From NCBI RefSeq assembly GCF_041260155.1, contig NC_091942.1, positions 4,268,501 to 4,332,500 on the forward strand: a stretch of DNA of 64,000 nucleotides, in the 5' to 3' direction. A model generated the notes under the pieces. The model ran no database searches. It saw only the letters and a program-made list of their open reading frames with translations, and was not told where the DNA came from. Below, in pieces: positions 44,171-58,846 of this stretch. The DNA comes from Ptychodera flava (lineage: Eukaryota; Hemichordata; Enteropneusta; Ptychoderidae). Positions within the stretch are counted from its first letter, which is position 1; every line of letters starts with the position of its first letter. The position numbers and the translations under genes are program-made.

Positions 44171-44720
44171 TTTTTTTTTTTTTATTTATTCAGCTTTGAC
44201 ATAAAGTCAGGATGAGTCGCACAGGTGACTAACACCTATACAAAAGCAACCCTCCACAAAAACACACATGTAACAAGTTACACATACAAAATTAAAAACA
44301 GAAAAGACAAACGCAGAATAAAACAGTCATAAAAAAATACAAGAAATTTCAAAACAGAACAAAACAAAACAGAGAAATTAACAGAGACGGCAATTTTTAC
44401 AGTGGCACTTTCCCACCCAAGTACAAGTGTTATCAGGATAAAAATTATTTTTTAACAAACCCGTGTAATGTTTTAATAAAATAGACTTGTATGACCTAAC
44501 ACTTGTTGAAGATTTGCCATGAAAGGGCATAACACTACTCGAGTAAAAAGCTCTGTTAAAAAACGAGTAACGAAAACATTCAGTTTTAAAAAATGGCATC
44601 TTCGTAAGATTCGTAAACCCCTGACGTCTAGGAGTTACGTGTGCCGCACGGCTGTGGCAGGACTTGAATACCATCCACGTAAATCAAACATCGACTTTTT
44701 CTGTGCTTGACAATACATCA
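44171..44720 (-). mobile_element. LINE 3' end with poly(A)-type tail
   Basis: The minus-strand frame 44378-44674 ends in CTWVGKCHCKNCR, the Cys/His terminal motif found after the reverse transcriptase in several LINE clades. It is preceded by a FFNRAF...SVRSYKSILLKHY block like other LINE C-termini. A T-run at 44171-44183 on the + strand is the tail of the element read on the minus strand (AATAAATAAAAA). 5'-truncated. Confidence 0.65.
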
Positions 44721-45203
44721 AAGGCTCAACATTTAAGATGGAATGGCTGGGGGAAAAACATACAACACAATCTCGTTTTCAAGTATGAAAAACTAATTTT
44801 ATTTCAAATTTCGGTTGGATAGAGTGTGTATACAGTAAGCTATGTCAGAAATTTGCTTTTCTCGTCCGTAAAAGAATTAATTTTTTTCTGTCTTTGTACA
44901 GCGCTTCATAAATTGTTTGAATTCAACCAAGTTACCACAGTAATATCCAAGAACAATAACAATTGTGGAAAGAAACGATAATTACAATCAAGAATAAATA
45001 GATAAGGAAAAAAACACTCTCTTGTAGGATATTTCTATATCTAGAATATTTACATTTAGCGCTTTTGCCTATTCCTCCATAGTAAATATAAATAACCTTT
45101 ACGATAATTAATGAAAGCAACGTTGCTTGCTTTTTGCTTTTTGTATCCCGTTTGTTTTTTGGTAGTTAAAATGTACATGCCGTAAATTTGACGATGAGTG
45201 ATT

Positions 45204-45373
<170 letters not shown>

Positions 45374-45475
45374 TGAATTAAGATAAATCATAGCTCGCTA
45401 GCTTATGAGAACATTTTGCGTGACGTTGAGATAATTATGTAAATCAAGTGTGACAGTCCTTGAATTTCCACTTTG

Positions 45476-48400
45476 TTACAGTCGGAGTCCTGTGACAATT
45501 CCTTTCCTTCCGTGTCGCTCCTTGTACTTATGCCGTCGGCGTTTATTCTTACTCTTTGTTTCTCGCCTTCTCTGCTCTTCCTCCTCCGATTCATCACGAG
45601 GAAGATCCAGGTAAGCATACTTACAACACTTGTGGAAGTCGTTTTCCAGGTGAGGACTGAGGCCGCCAACGCACTTTCTGAATTGCCTCATAAGGTTGAA
45701 GCCGTATTTGTGGTCGCCATCACCTTCCTGTCCGTGAAAGCCTAGCTTCATATTGTGCGGTCTATTCCTGTTCCTGAGACGAAACGAACGTCCACAAACA
45801 CAAATATAAAAACAAAGGGAAGTTAGCAATGAGTGTGGCGGCGCTCTTTCTTCTCGATAGTTTTCGCGTGTTTGGGGTACAGGAAGGGGCCGGGAAAGAT
45901 ACATCTTTTTAAATGTGCAAGTGCTGAAAGTGTTTTCGAAGCACTACCTTACATGCGTTACAGTCTTTTTATCATGTTCTCTGTTTTGCGCATGCGTGCG
46001 GTTGTTATAGTGGTTCTGCAAAGAGTCCAGCACACGTACCTCCTGCGTGGTGCGTTTGCTGGAAAGTGGTTTTGCTCAGAGTAGTGTGCAATGCTTCCAG
46101 CACCTGACGACTCTGACGTCACTTCGACATCGGTTTCGCCGAACGACACACCGAAAACAGCGCACAACAGCAGGGTGGTACGCTCTGCCATGACTCTATG
46201 GCAACGGGAAAAAAGAACAAAAGAGCGATGCTATGGGGATCAAAAGGTTGGATTAACCGAGTCTTTATCTAAAGAGCAGTGAATCTAAAGATTGGAGCGT
46301 TTTTAAGACGTAAGCAAGATTCTTGATTTTATGTTGACAAGAAGCTAATGGGCAAAGCTGGATGGGTCGAGTGGATGCAATGGTTGTACAGGCAATGACT
46401 GCCAAGCTGAAGTTGATAGACCATGCATTAATTTGAAAAGTATTAATATGTAATAAATTGATAAGAAAGGGGGCAGAAGAAACAGTTTGAAAATGTACGG
46501 AAACCTGAAAAGTGTACTCTAGGAAACTTTACTTCAGCCGGGAAGAATTATCCGTCCAAAGTCAATGTCAATGTCAAGGGAACATGGCGGGGAACCAAGG
46601 TTTCGATCAGGGTAACACTGAATGAATACTGTGTATGGTTCGTTGGTATACGTACCTCATCTGAATGCGTGGTTTGTAATATTCTGGATTGCAGTGGAAG
46701 CCTCCAAGGCCGGCAATACGGCCAATATCACAACAGGACATCGGGCGAGGGTTTGCAGTTGTGACAGCGAAGATCTCAGAGCCCCCGCCGCTGCCTTGCT
46801 CGACAAGCTGCGATGGCCAGATGGTCTTTGTGGTGGTGTCTTTCTCCATCATAGCCAGGTGATCTGAAATAACCACATAAGTTTCAATTTCGTATTACTG
46901 AAGTAAACTTTTCCAGGGTAGAATGCACCTCGGGGACAGATATTCGGGCTCTCAAACTTTTAAATTTCTGTTCTGATCTACTTCTTGCGGGAGTCTCATT
47001 TTGAAGCTCTTAGAGTAAGATGAGTTGTTGCTGCCTTTTTTCAAAAATTGAAAATGTTATTTTCTCCATAGAGTTAACACAGGGAAGGGGCCTTTTTGAA
47101 TTTCAAATAATGCGAGGTAATTTGTTTCTCTATAGGTCCAAACCTTACACGGTGACCCCGATTTTGTTCTTGGTTTTTTTAAGAGAATGATTGAAAGTTT
47201 TTTGCAAATTTAAGCCTTTCATTTTCGAGGCGCGTACGGCTTTAACTGGAAGGGATGTGTGTCGCCATACGTGCTCCGTTTCTCCAGTATCATCACTCTG
47301 TTGCCACGACGACCAGTTTGAAATGCGCATTATTTAGTAGACAAATAGCAGACGATGAAAGTTCCAGAAATCAAACGGGTGAAGTTCGCCGTATTTGATC
47401 ATTTGTAAATAATCGTCAATCTAGACAAACACCTCGATATTGTCAACTATTATTCGGTTCAGTGCGAGAAGGCGTTGTCGCCATCAATACCTCATAGTTG
47501 TGTGCTTAAACGTTTCAGCAGGAAGGCAAAGCTTTGCGATGGCTTGCCAAGGCTAACGAGGGTACTATCTCTTACCTGTCAGTCATGTCACGCTTCATTT
47601 AAACATGACAAGGATTAACTCATCGAGATTGTTTGAGTACATGCGTTGAAAAGTTGCGAGTTTTGCCGAATGCCCCCTGCTGTTACCGTCCAGTGTCAGC
47701 GAGTTTGACATAAGCCACATTGAAAACATTATTGTCCCGTCCTACAACGATCGATGGTCTATTTCTCACCAGGCTTTAACTTCGAACATCCGCGGGAGAG
47801 GTTCGCTGCCAATTTTTGATCCAACCGCCCGACACTTACTTGCAGCTTAAGGTAGAATGCACCTCGGGGGTCAGATATTTGGACTCTCACACTTTTTCAA
47901 TTCTTCTCTGATTTACCATTTGTTGGGGTTCATTTTGAAGCTCTTTGAGTAAGACAAACTTTCGCCGTCTTAGTTTTTTGAAAACATAAAATTTTCTTTT
48001 TCTCCATAGAGCTAACACAGGGTTGGCGGCCATTTTGAATTTCAAATATCGATAAATTTTGAGTAATTTGTTTCTCTAGTATCGAAATTTGCACTGTGAC
48101 CCCCGATTTTTATTCTTGATTTTGAAGAGAATGGTTGAAAGATTGCTTGAGGAAAATTTGAGCGAAAGTTTAAGTCTTTTACTTTCGAGGCGCATACTAC
48201 CTTAACTTTGATGGTTAAATAAACAAGAAGGCTCGGCGAATATAATACACCCTAACCACGTGCTTAAAATCAGAGGTCGTCTGGAACGTCTCAGTACTTG
48301 TTAATCTTCCTAGTAAATGAATCCGTTTTCATGCAATGTCTGTTTTACTCAATGAATTCTAAAAGTTGTCCCTTGTCTAATGGACTACACTTGAACGTGA

Positions 48401-49457
48401 TGCTCCGGTAAAACGCAACCTTTTGTTGAAATCGTTTCCAGGCGGAGAAACATTGATAATAAGTCCGATTTCTTATTATGGATGAAGTCCCTTGATAATT
48501 ACCAGGGAACGATAGATTATAGCTTTGTGATCAGTGATTCACGGGGACGATATGTGATAGCTTTGTGATTTGAATAATTGAAAAATCACATGATATGGCG
48601 GGAGAAGTCTCTTGATTAGATTCCGGCGAGAAAGACTGTCTTAGCTTTCGAGAATCTGTTGAAATCTAGAACCAAATAAAAACATCTATTTAAAGACTGA
48701 CAGACTTAAAGCTAATCACACAAAATGACAGAGGCGGCAGTTTTCCGTCGATGTTAGCCACCGCTATGTAATAATGTACGAACTCGATTAAAAATCATAG
48801 GGGTGTTTAAGTTTGTTTCTGTCCATCCTCAGATGTGTTTTATTTTCCTTTCTATGCTTACCCCGAAGGCAGGTCCATGATAGGAAAGGCTTAGGAGGCA
48901 CAGTGAGCGTAACTATAAACAAGTTCGGAACCTCCGAGTCAAGGGTTCAACCGAAATTTAAGCTACAGCAAGCCGTTTCATCGACACACTGCACGGTGAC
49001 ATACTGCAGAAACGTTACATTTGTGTTGGAAACTTAGAATGGTTCGAGCCGGGTGGGTTTAGGTTACGACCGACCCGTCTCCGAAGTGTAACCAATACGA
49101 GAACCAAGCAGCCTTTTTATGAAACACAATCAGCAAAATTCCGTGTGGCAACAGCATCGCATCGAAAATATACATTTTAGCTTTTGAAGTTCACAACTAC
49201 AAAATAACCTTTCATCTATCACGTGTTCTAAAAAATCGTTTTCTTGGAGGAAAATGGATACGACATAACTTTCTTTCTCTTTCAAATCAAATTTCCACTT
49301 TTTCACTATTTGGAAATGTACGTTATTTGACAGGCAAAATGCATCGTATAGATTTCCATAGATACGGCCGCATCTTACCTTCAAAGTTGTCGAAAACAAC
49401 GGCTTTTGTAGTGCAGCTCAAGCCGAAGAACAGCAATGACACTGTAAAAATCTTCAT
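45476..49457 (-). CDS. Secreted six-cysteine protein, three exons, 194 residues
   Basis: Exons on the minus strand: 49379-49457, 46656-46863, 45476-45773. Donors (GAAG|GTAAGA, GAG|GTACGT) and acceptors (ATTTCAG, GTCTCAG) are good, and phases match at both joins (phase 1, then phase 2), giving one continuous frame. Exon 1 encodes a signal peptide (MKIFTVSLLFFGLSCTTKA). The mature part has CC at about residue 71, then C, then C and CC in exon 3: a CC-C-C-CC spacing like anaphylatoxin/fibulin-type modules, though I cannot confirm homology. The C-terminal third is acidic (ESEEEE), then very basic (RRRETKSKNKRRRHKYK), with possible furin-type sites and heparin-binding character. Intron 1 (2.5 kb) holds two family A transposons. 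I do not recognise a named family. Confidence 0.72.
46917..47241. mobile_element. TTAA miniature transposon, family A, copy 3
   Basis: Left end GGTAGAATGCACCTCG, right end followed by TTAA. It lies in intron 1 of the secreted-protein gene, 53 bases upstream of exon 2. Confidence 0.75.
47851..48201. mobile_element. TTAA miniature transposon, family A, copy 4 (best preserved)
   Basis: 351 bp with TTAA on both sides (47847-47850, 48202-48205). Ends GGTAGAATGCACCTCG and CGAGGCGCATACTACC are clear inverted repeats. The interior has GGCGGCCATTTTGAAT. In intron 1 of the secreted-protein gene. Confidence 0.9.
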
Positions 49458-52400
49458 CGTAAGATGCCAATATGTGCGAAAAATGAGTTTCAATTCTGCT
49501 GACGTTGGCAAATCAGGCGAGTCTTTATCCCGCTCCCTGGAGAGTTAACTTCCAAGACAGCTCCGGGTCGACGTGCTGTGTCCTACGTGATACACTCGGG
49601 GTTCTCAGGAGAGCGTTTTCGATTAGCACTTTTGGCCAAGCAACGGTTGTACTACCTCGGCGTGTTCAGCTTTTAAAGCTGTATCTGAAGTTTGTTGATA
49701 AACTAAAACACGTTTTATGGATTGATGGCCCATCAAGTAACATTTTTAAAAGGCTAAACCACAAGAATTGAGACTGAACTACTCTCCTGAAAAGGGGTGT
49801 ACTGAAATGTAATATAGACAAGGGCAGCAGTTAGTTAGATGTCTATGTTATTTCGGAAGACGATTGAGTAATTTTGGTTTTTAAATCATACTCCCAACAC
49901 AGCACTGTTCAACATGATAGGCTCAAGAATCTGATTTACTCGATTAAAGCAAGTTACACATATCAAATGAATTCTCAAATATTCCAACACCCCTCTTCTC
50001 GGAATGGGCGAGACCCTCAACAAGCTAGCCTATTCCGGTTTCATGACGTTATCTTTCCAAGTGAATGACGTTGGTACTCCTCGGATAGGCCCAAGCGCCC
50101 ATCTTTCAAGGCGTTCCATGCGCTCTCTCCGAAACACAAAGATGCCGTGACACTAGCTGACCACGGCGTCTGTATGCTCTGCCAGTTTATTCCGTGTTAT
50201 ACGTAACCAAAGATATGTTAAACATCAATTCATGTAAACGTAATCAGAGTGGACTGAGAGACAAGCGTAGGAAATTAGATTTCAGTTTCATATACTTACT
50301 AACCTACATGTTGGACAGAAACTTTCTCGCACACTTGCTTTTCCCCGTTAATTGTTGTTCGTTCACTGAGAATACCAGGGTGGGAGTCATTGAAGCACTC
50401 GGTCACAGTTTACAGTGTACAAGGTGACTTTTGGGGGCGTTTTTTTTTCTAGCAGTCATTCTTCTTCCTCTTACGTGAATGAAAGCCTGGATCTTCCGGT
50501 AAATTTCGCATGTTAATTATTTCTCGGTTTATGAGAGATCTTGTTTGGTGACCTACTATACTTGGATTTGTATGGCTGACTTCTCGACATCACCGAAAGC
50601 CGTAGTAATCCGGGCCTGTCGGTTACGACAACAGAATGGGTTTAATTCTTCAGCTTCAGATTGTCTATATTTACCTGTACCTATTTAATTTCACATCATT
50701 TAATTGTTATTTTTCAACCTTTTCATTGTCCCACGTTTTTATGGCAATTTAAACATCTAGTTTTCTCGAGTCGCTTGCTAGCTACAGTGTCCACTCTCTG
50801 CAATCGCCAATCGCTGAATACTATTTTAATACGTCGCTCGAAGATTTTGTCCATAATCCTCTCACCTTGTCTGCAATGTTCTGTCACAGCCTGTGAGTGG
50901 ATGGTTTTAAGAAATAACGGACGCTAACTGTCTTATCATTTCAACTGACTTGGAGTATTGCATTTGAAACCATCCTAAATATATAATTTCTTCAACATCC
51001 AAGATATTTTACACTAAAAAGTAAATATATTTTGCATTTAATTCCAAGTCAGGTAAAGTGGATCGTTTAAATATGACTATAAAGCTTATAAATGGTTTGC
51101 ATTGCGTTGCGCCCCAAAGAGAGACACTTGAAAAGAGAATTGGATGTAAGGTCACATGAGTTGACATGGCTCTTATGCACTTCACTTGAATATGCCACGA
51201 GTGTCTCTTTGAAAGTAAGAAGATACACGCTGGTCGTAAACTTTTGATCGCGTACTAATCGGTTGTTGCTCACTGACTGGAACCACCTGTAACTCTCACA
51301 GCCTGGATAAATCATTAAAAGCGGATCGGATACAAGTGCCTCACCTATCATTCTCCGGACTATTCGTGACTGGCTAAACGGTTCGTAAAGAATCTCAAAG
51401 CGGTAGCAACACGTGCCGTATCTATAAGACGTTTCTGACAAGAACTTTTTAACCGCGCTGTAAACTAAACCGAATAACTTGTTGGTTTTGACCCGTGCGT
51501 CGTAAATCACGGGGCAGATGGGAAAACAAGAGTGTGTGCAGAAGTTCTGTCAGTGTCTATGTAACATCGAAGTGGCCTGATTTCATCGTTTCCTGTATGG
51601 ATATCAGCACAGGGCATGTGCATTGCTATGGGAAGCGAGCAAGTGTGATTAAAGTTATTGGTGAATGCGTCCTGCAAATGTGATACTAATATGCAACTTT
51701 TAATGTGTAATTTTTACTCATCGAGTATCCGTATTAGACCATTTTCGCCTGATAATTATTACTTGAACATTCGCGAAGTTTCGCTTTCTTTCACTACTGC
51801 ATTTTCTGACGCGTCGACGAAGTTGAGTTGTATCATGTATCAAGTCAAAAGACGGTGAGCACCTTAAATCCAGTGTCTTCAGAAGTAAAAGATGACAATG
51901 GTCAAATATTTTTCTTATTCGATAAAAGGGGAAGCTAAAAGGACCTGGTTGAAATATACTAAGAGTGCATCATTTTCGATTCAATTTATTGACACCATAG
52001 AAAGCTAAAGACTTTCCCTTTCCGAAAAGCCTTAAAAATGTTCTTGACTCCAGTAACTTTGCAGTCAGGATTTCATGTTTGCAACAACGACTGCACTGCG
52101 CAGACTACCAGATATGCCTTTAAGACAATATGAAAAGCGATTTGCCCACCATTCGGAAAGTTTGACTCTGAAATCAACACAAGAGTGCACTTCCCAGTTC
52201 CATAAATCTTTTAGTCTTCCTATAAAAAAAGAGAAAAAGGATATCACTAAGAACCGTCTTTTATCTTTCAAGTCGCATCTGGAAGGGATAGATGTCTTAT
52301 CAGGGGTCAGGGGTCACGATGGCAAAGAAAAGGTCGTAACTCGCCCCGATTTTATTTTAATCACTCTCAGTGAACTTCGTAATAGCGGACTGATTGAACG

Positions 52401-55400
52401 CGTACACTCTGTTTCTGCTATGGACACATGGTATATAGTTTGTCAAAACAATGGTGTTCGACTTTCCAGTTACCGAAGAAACACTGGAGGCGAAGATACG
52501 ACATAAAATACTTATTGACATAGTTGCAGGTAATAGTATTCGCATTGTAAATCCTTCGCCAGATCAGATGATGTCAGGGAAGTGTTCGATACTGTTTTGC
52601 ACTTTTCTGTTTTTGATTTGTGTCCGCGAGTTTGTTGTATGCAGATGTGCCAAAGCAAGAAGATGGCAACTTTTCAGAACAATCCTGGCGACGTCTATAT
52701 CCTTATAAGTGAAAGTCGACACGTTTTCCTTAGTGCCTTCATCAGCTGACACTATAAATGCTTTCAAAGACATTGCATAAAGGTTAAATAAATGTTGTTG
52801 GTAATAAAAGCACCTCTTTCGTGTCTGGTCGAATGTGACGCGTTTTCATATATCAGGAAAATTGAGCTACCGTAGTATTTTGAAGTGAAAGTTATCACAC
52901 CGCTAAATGTACGCGACAATGCAACGTCATTTTCAAAGTCAACGACACGGTCAAGTTCAACACTTAGTCCAAACTAGTGTTGAAAGCCTATCATAGCCTC
53001 ATGGTTTTCATTCCCAGGACAATATATCCACTGTGGAATGTCTTTCGCATATCGTCTCGATATTTAGTGAAATAGTCGCCAGATGTCATGCAAAATGCCT
53101 TGTCATCAAATCTACACATCAACACTCTTTATCAGACGTTGCAAATGCGATATCAAAAGCATGCATCATCTTTCCTCACTCTGCAGCAGATGCTAATAGA
53201 ACCATCGGAAAAGATGTGAATGTCATCAGCAAAATGCCAGCCATGTCGCCAGCAACTCGTACTTGTGAAGTAACTATCGAATCAAACGGCTGCATGTGGC
53301 ATTATTATGTTGAATTGAATTCTACAATTGAAACAGTGCAAAACTTAGATATCCGGACATAGGAACTGCTTACGAAAGACTATTTCCGCTGTATTTAGTG
53401 GAGCTTTTGTATCATAAGCAAATTTGGGAATTTTTTTCTTCTCAAAAAGTTAAGTGAAAATTTTATTTACTCCATAAGCTTCAAAATGAGTCCCGCAAGT
53501 GGTAGGTCAAAAGAATACAGCTTGAGAGTCTGAATATCTATCCCCGAGGTGCAGTAACTGTACACACTACCCTAGCAAAGTTGTTTAAATAGTTTGGAAG
53601 CTACAAGGTTAAAATTACCAAGTAATCAACGATTGAATGTGAATATTAGTATGATATTGAGTTCCTTTAGGCTATGCAGAGATCATGTTATTAATGTCTT
53701 CAAAAATTGAGAATCTCTATTTTACAAAACAAATCAATTAATTCTGCCAACAACACTTGGTTTGTCATCGTCTTTACCTGATTCCCTTGCCCAAAGGGTT
53801 CGATGTCCGCCCCATCATTCACTGGTGTAGTAAGCTACACATTCCTCAAAGATAGAGCAATAATTAAATGCAGAGGTCGATATTCATCGATTTTTCAAGT
53901 TTTACAAACTGATTATACGTCGAATACGCCTTTGATAGTATTCTAAAACTGTACAACGATCCAGTGGGAGTGACCGCGTGCCCTTCTACTGACACACGTG
54001 CAGCGAAGGACATAGCTGTTCTGTGTAGCTATATTGTGCTTCTGTAACCGCAGCTCTGTGCAAGTATTACTTTGTCGGCAGATCACTTGTAAAGTCAGCG
54101 ATAATTTTAGTACTTTGGCGGGGTCAACGCCTCAAAATCATCACTGGGAAGTGCGAAACCCGTTCGGAATAGTCTAAAAAATTTTTCAAGACACATATTA
54201 GCACCGATTGAATTTAGTTCATTCAAAATTGAAGAGAAGAAAAGATGAAGGCTAATGTAGCAGTATAGTTCATTATGATTTTAGTTTCTAAAAAATATTT
54301 TACCGTGTCTCAGTGATGCGTCTGCATGTCATCAGTTTCATGAAGAAAACTTCATTAAAGTTGAGGGTCGGAGCATGCGTATACGTGTACGTGTATCTTG
54401 GGGTTCACTGCAAAATATGACTGTCCGTGTACTGCTTCATCAAAGTTCTGAACATAAAACTGATAACCTGAGGGATAAAAATGAACTCCACATTTCTTAA
54501 TAATTGGTAATTATGATGCTTTTAAGTCATTTGGAAATGTTCTGCCTCGTGATTGCTTAAAGATTAAGCGAGATTAAAAGTGAAGACATTTTTTGAAAAA
54601 CATGTCTTAAAGATCCTGCTGTTTACTCTTTGAGAGATTACTTTAACGAAGTTGAGAAATCGGTTTATCAACTCATTCTGAGATGTTTTCGATCAGTTGA
54701 AGCTCTGTGCAGACACGGATCAGTTTCATCGTTTCATGGCCACAGTTTCATCGACACGGATGGTCATCAGATACTTAAATCTTGGCAACATTTCAACAAA
54801 TTTCAGGTGTTTTGGGATTACTGCCATAGGCAAAAAACGCATGCCTACGTCAAAACATCCGTATACATGCATGTTCGTGATTCTTCTATTCAAGGACAGG
54901 ATCTTGCAACAGCTAATAGATATGCTTGTCTACATAGTCAAAATCGTGACTTGATATAACCCTATTATCACACATAAGGGCCAACAATAGCTTTTTGTGT
55001 GCCAAATATGAAACAACGAAGAATTAAAATAATTGTTAGTATATCAGCGACACTCTCCTCAGAAGTTATCTCTAGAAATATCTATTTTGGCAAACTTTTG
55101 TAAGTATGACTTACGGGAAAGCAGATGATTGACGTTTCAGTTTCTGTCAAAGCACATTTTGACAGTCATTAGCTGATAAAACCATTTACATCAAATGCAA
55201 TATTTGGCTGGCATGCGCCTTTGTGCCAGCAGAGACCGACACTGAAATATTTCGTCATATTACGTGGCTAAGGTCAGGTCAATGACCTTACTGACCGAAA
55301 GCCTATCTTTGAAAGGCACCGTGAGGAAGTGAAGCTTAAAGAAACGCAAGGACAAAATAATGATGAAATGAACACTTTGAAAGCATTAACAGGTACCCCC

Positions 55401-58400
55401 TGGCAGCAGTGCTAGGCCAGCGCCTTCAGCATCAACAACGTCAGCCTTCAAGTTTACAGAAAAAACATGCATGGACCTTAGCAGGCTTGAAAAGCTGCTT
55501 CCATCAGATTTGTGTGGCAGTAATTTACTAGTATTGAACTCAACTGATTTGAAAAACAGACCACGGGACCTCTACATTTGACCTCTTCCAACGGCAAAAC
55601 TTGTTCACTAGGATCAAGGCCGATGTGTTCTCTCTCCCCCACATTCTGAAATCCAGACTCGATGATGAAAAATTTAAATCGCTGGCCTGGTTGAACCGAA
55701 CATTTCTCACCGGTCCCGATTACGTTCATCCTATTCCCAGTCGTTCACGAGAGGAAAACAAGCTCCGAGTGCAGTCCTCATTGATACAGTTACATGGCCA
55801 AAACAGCTCACTCGCACTGCTATGCTTTCCCTCTATCAATACAACCACTTGCACACTTGGTTATGGTGGGTGAAGTTGTGATGGATCAGTTCAACCGCAG
55901 TCTCGGTGTTAGGGTCGAAAAATTTAGGAGTGTGAAAATAAAAACTCATAATATAAGTTACTTGGTGTAATGAACTTCAAATACCCACTTAATAAATTAA
56001 CTTTGACACTGCCCTTATCTTAGTGGACTATGTTTGAGTTAAAACCTTAACGGCCATTAACTACAAGACCTTGTCAGTAACTACTACAAGGCACCATGTC
56101 ATCAAAAATGTACTAAATTCTATGAATTTGGTCTCACATATTCTAATTTAAATGCTATCTCACTTTCTATACGAGGGTCGATTTTGACAAAATGGACCAC
56201 GTATCTTCGGAGACCAGTTTATTGAGTGATTATAATGCAAGGTCTGCTAATAATAGATAGAAGATTAATTGGAATGGATTGAGATCTAAAAGGTTTCCTT
56301 CCAGGGGTGCATGCGGTGAGGCTACTTCTCGAGCAGTCGCCTTGCTGTTCAAACCTGTCACAAAGTTAATGTCTGTACGTTATCCAGGGAATGGATAGGC
56401 AGGAATGGGCGGCTACACCTTCAAATATAACTTTCTTTTTATTCTAACTGTTAAGAACAGTTGAACCGGCTAATAGCTGGCTACTTTTAAGAAGCCGACC
56501 TTCAAATAAGAGGTCACAATGTCGGTGACCGTCTTCAGCGCTGTACTTCAAATTGCCTACAGTCACAAAGTAAATATCTGAAAACAACTTTATCCTCGTT
56601 CACGGCACATTTTGATCACGTTGCTCGATTCTCGTTGAAGTATTGCACAGCCTCAGGGGAGTTTGATCATTTGCAATGATATGTTATGCTTACATAGTTA
56701 CCTCTATGAGTTTTTCAAATACCATTTAATCTGATTTGCGCGGAAACAATTCGGGTTGTTATTCAAAATAGTGGCCGTTTTGTTGAATTGACAAAAAATT
56801 GACTGGCAAGATCCTGGCTCGGCATTTCGAAAGCTATGCAATGCGATTCATAATTTAGCAACCAGTAATCCGCCTTGTCGAATACATACCAACATACCAT
56901 TAAACATATAAAGAACACATGGATATTTGAAAAAGTGTGTCAAACACATCGTGAAACACGTCGAGCGCTGTCAACTGTCAATCAAGGATACACCATTGAT
57001 TGACTGGTGGACGCTGCGTGACGCTCAATTGAACCGTAACCATTCTCGTGCCAACGACTGAACGCCCGGTAGTGTTTATTTATTTTAGATCGTATCCACC
57101 AATTAATATGGTAAGTTGGTATTCACTAGTGACGGGGGATTTCTCTGGTTGACAAGTAACACGCGTGCATGCCCGATGACAACTCATATTTCCGTCTTTT
57201 CTTTAAAGTTTTGTGAGAAACGCTGCCTCATAGCTGTATGTGAGTCCATGGAAGGACGCCTATTATCAGGCATTGACCGTACTGCAAAAGCGGGGTCTGT
57301 CGTGACAGTCCGCACGATTCCCCTGTCAAAATTCCTGAGAACACTCGTCAATTTTCGTCGCTAATCTGTCTCATCTGCCTCAGCCTTGCAAGGTTCGATT
57401 TATCGGTCATTAAATTATTCAGACCCAATCAATGCAAACAATACAGTGCATTTTTCGTGCAACATTTTACAATTTTTTATGAATTTTTCTGTATTTTTTG
57501 TTTGAGAATTTGAAACCAAATGGACATCAAATTTCAGCGTTACAGTTTTTATCAAAACTGTTAGCAAAATTCTGAAAAAAAACGTAAGTCTTTTTTTAAA
57601 GGCGGCAAAAATCATGACTTTGGAGCTCAAAGGGTTAACGCAAACAACAGTCCTTGATAGCTGGTCAGTCGAGGCACGGTCCCTCTATCACGACCGTCGC
57701 CGAGGGTGTAGTTTTGCATATCCGCCACCGTTATTATGTGAAATACTACAACGCGAGATTTATTATGTTGCAGAAAGTTTCATGGGTATGGGAATTAATT
57801 CCATATGTATGTAGAATGTCGTCATTCGGCTTGCAGTCACTTTCAGGTTTATTTGAGGAGGGGGTAGTCAGACTTCGATCACAGCTCTGTGACAGAGTTA
57901 CGATGCCATTTTTTTTCAATTCTAGTTAAGAGATGGACGGAGAGATCTGCAGAAGAGACGGACATAGATGAGAAGTAAGAATGAAGAAGGATATTGACCT
58001 TGACAAGCAGGCAGATGAACATACTTAGTGAGAATTTAGGAATATTATTACAGATAAAAAGCAGCCCGGCGGTAGTTAAAGCATGTTGTAAAACTATCCT
58101 GTATAAGTCGTGACAAAATCGAAATTTAGGTTGGCTGGACAGAAGACCATATTTGCGCTCCGCACGTTTTCACAGAGCTATTTCACCCCAAGGGATATGG
58201 AGTTGGGCGAAGAAATTAACTTTTTTTGGAAAGAGTGTGCAACTTTTATTGACATCCAATCGAATTCAGATTTCAGTTCATGTTGGGATAGCATGTTACA
58301 AAAGTATGTCACGATGAATAGAAGTGGTGGATAACGGCAAAGGTTTGACTGCGATGTCGTTCTCGCTTGCGAGAGGTTAATAACATCAAAGTGACTTATA

Positions 58401-58842
58401 ATAGATCAGTATAAACACCAGTGACATTTCATATTAGTCTTAAACGGAATGCCCGTGACAGGAACAGGTGCTGAGCTGAAATCGTGGCTGGAACGGAGCA
58501 GAAGGGTAATCCCGCAACGAGTTCTACACATTGTGCGAATCACTCCGTGGTCAAAGTTTGCCAAGGGGTAATACATCACAATTAATGGTTACAGTTGTGC
58601 TGCACGCCTTTCGTGTCTTGCTTAAAATTCTTATTCGATTCACTCTATGGGTTAGTCTGAGTTGTCAATCTTTGGTTTCATTCTTCCTCCAAGTTCTATT
58701 ACCATGACAATTTCTTTTGATCATTCCCAAACGTTCCTCGGCGTGGGAGGTCATTTTGACAAACCGTACAAAACATAGGGATCCCATGGACTCTGTCCTT
58801 GAAATCTGAAAGCTGAACATAAACGTTAATACATACGATGCA
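49458..58842. other. Long stretch without a supported gene
   Basis: Open frames of up to 147 codons occur (51067-51510 minus, 52075-52506 plus, 53033-53362 plus), but none shows a recognisable motif or convincing splice partners. Apart from a family A fragment at 53425-53572, no repeat ends were found. The region may hold the promoter of the secreted-protein gene near 49,500-49,700. Confidence 0.5.
53425..53572. mobile_element. TTAA miniature transposon, family A, fragment
   Basis: Matches the right half of the family: CTTCAAAATGAGTCCCGCAA, then GAGAGTCTGAATATCTATCC, CCCGAGGTGCA. The left half is missing. Confidence 0.6.
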
Positions 58843-58846
58843 TTAA

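Noticed and set aside
45958-46191. Minus-strand frame with a signal-like start, MAERTTLLLCAVFGV
   Set aside because: Lies in intron 2 of the secreted-protein gene and has no donor in the phase needed to join exon 3. A possible alternative start, but not supported.
51067-53362. Three open frames of 109-147 codons (51067-51510 minus, 52075-52506 plus, 53033-53362 plus)
   Set aside because: No motif, no splice partners and ordinary base composition; expected by chance over 9 kb.
55478-55873. Overlapping frames on both strands near 55.5-55.9 kb
   Set aside because: No family pattern recognised on either strand.
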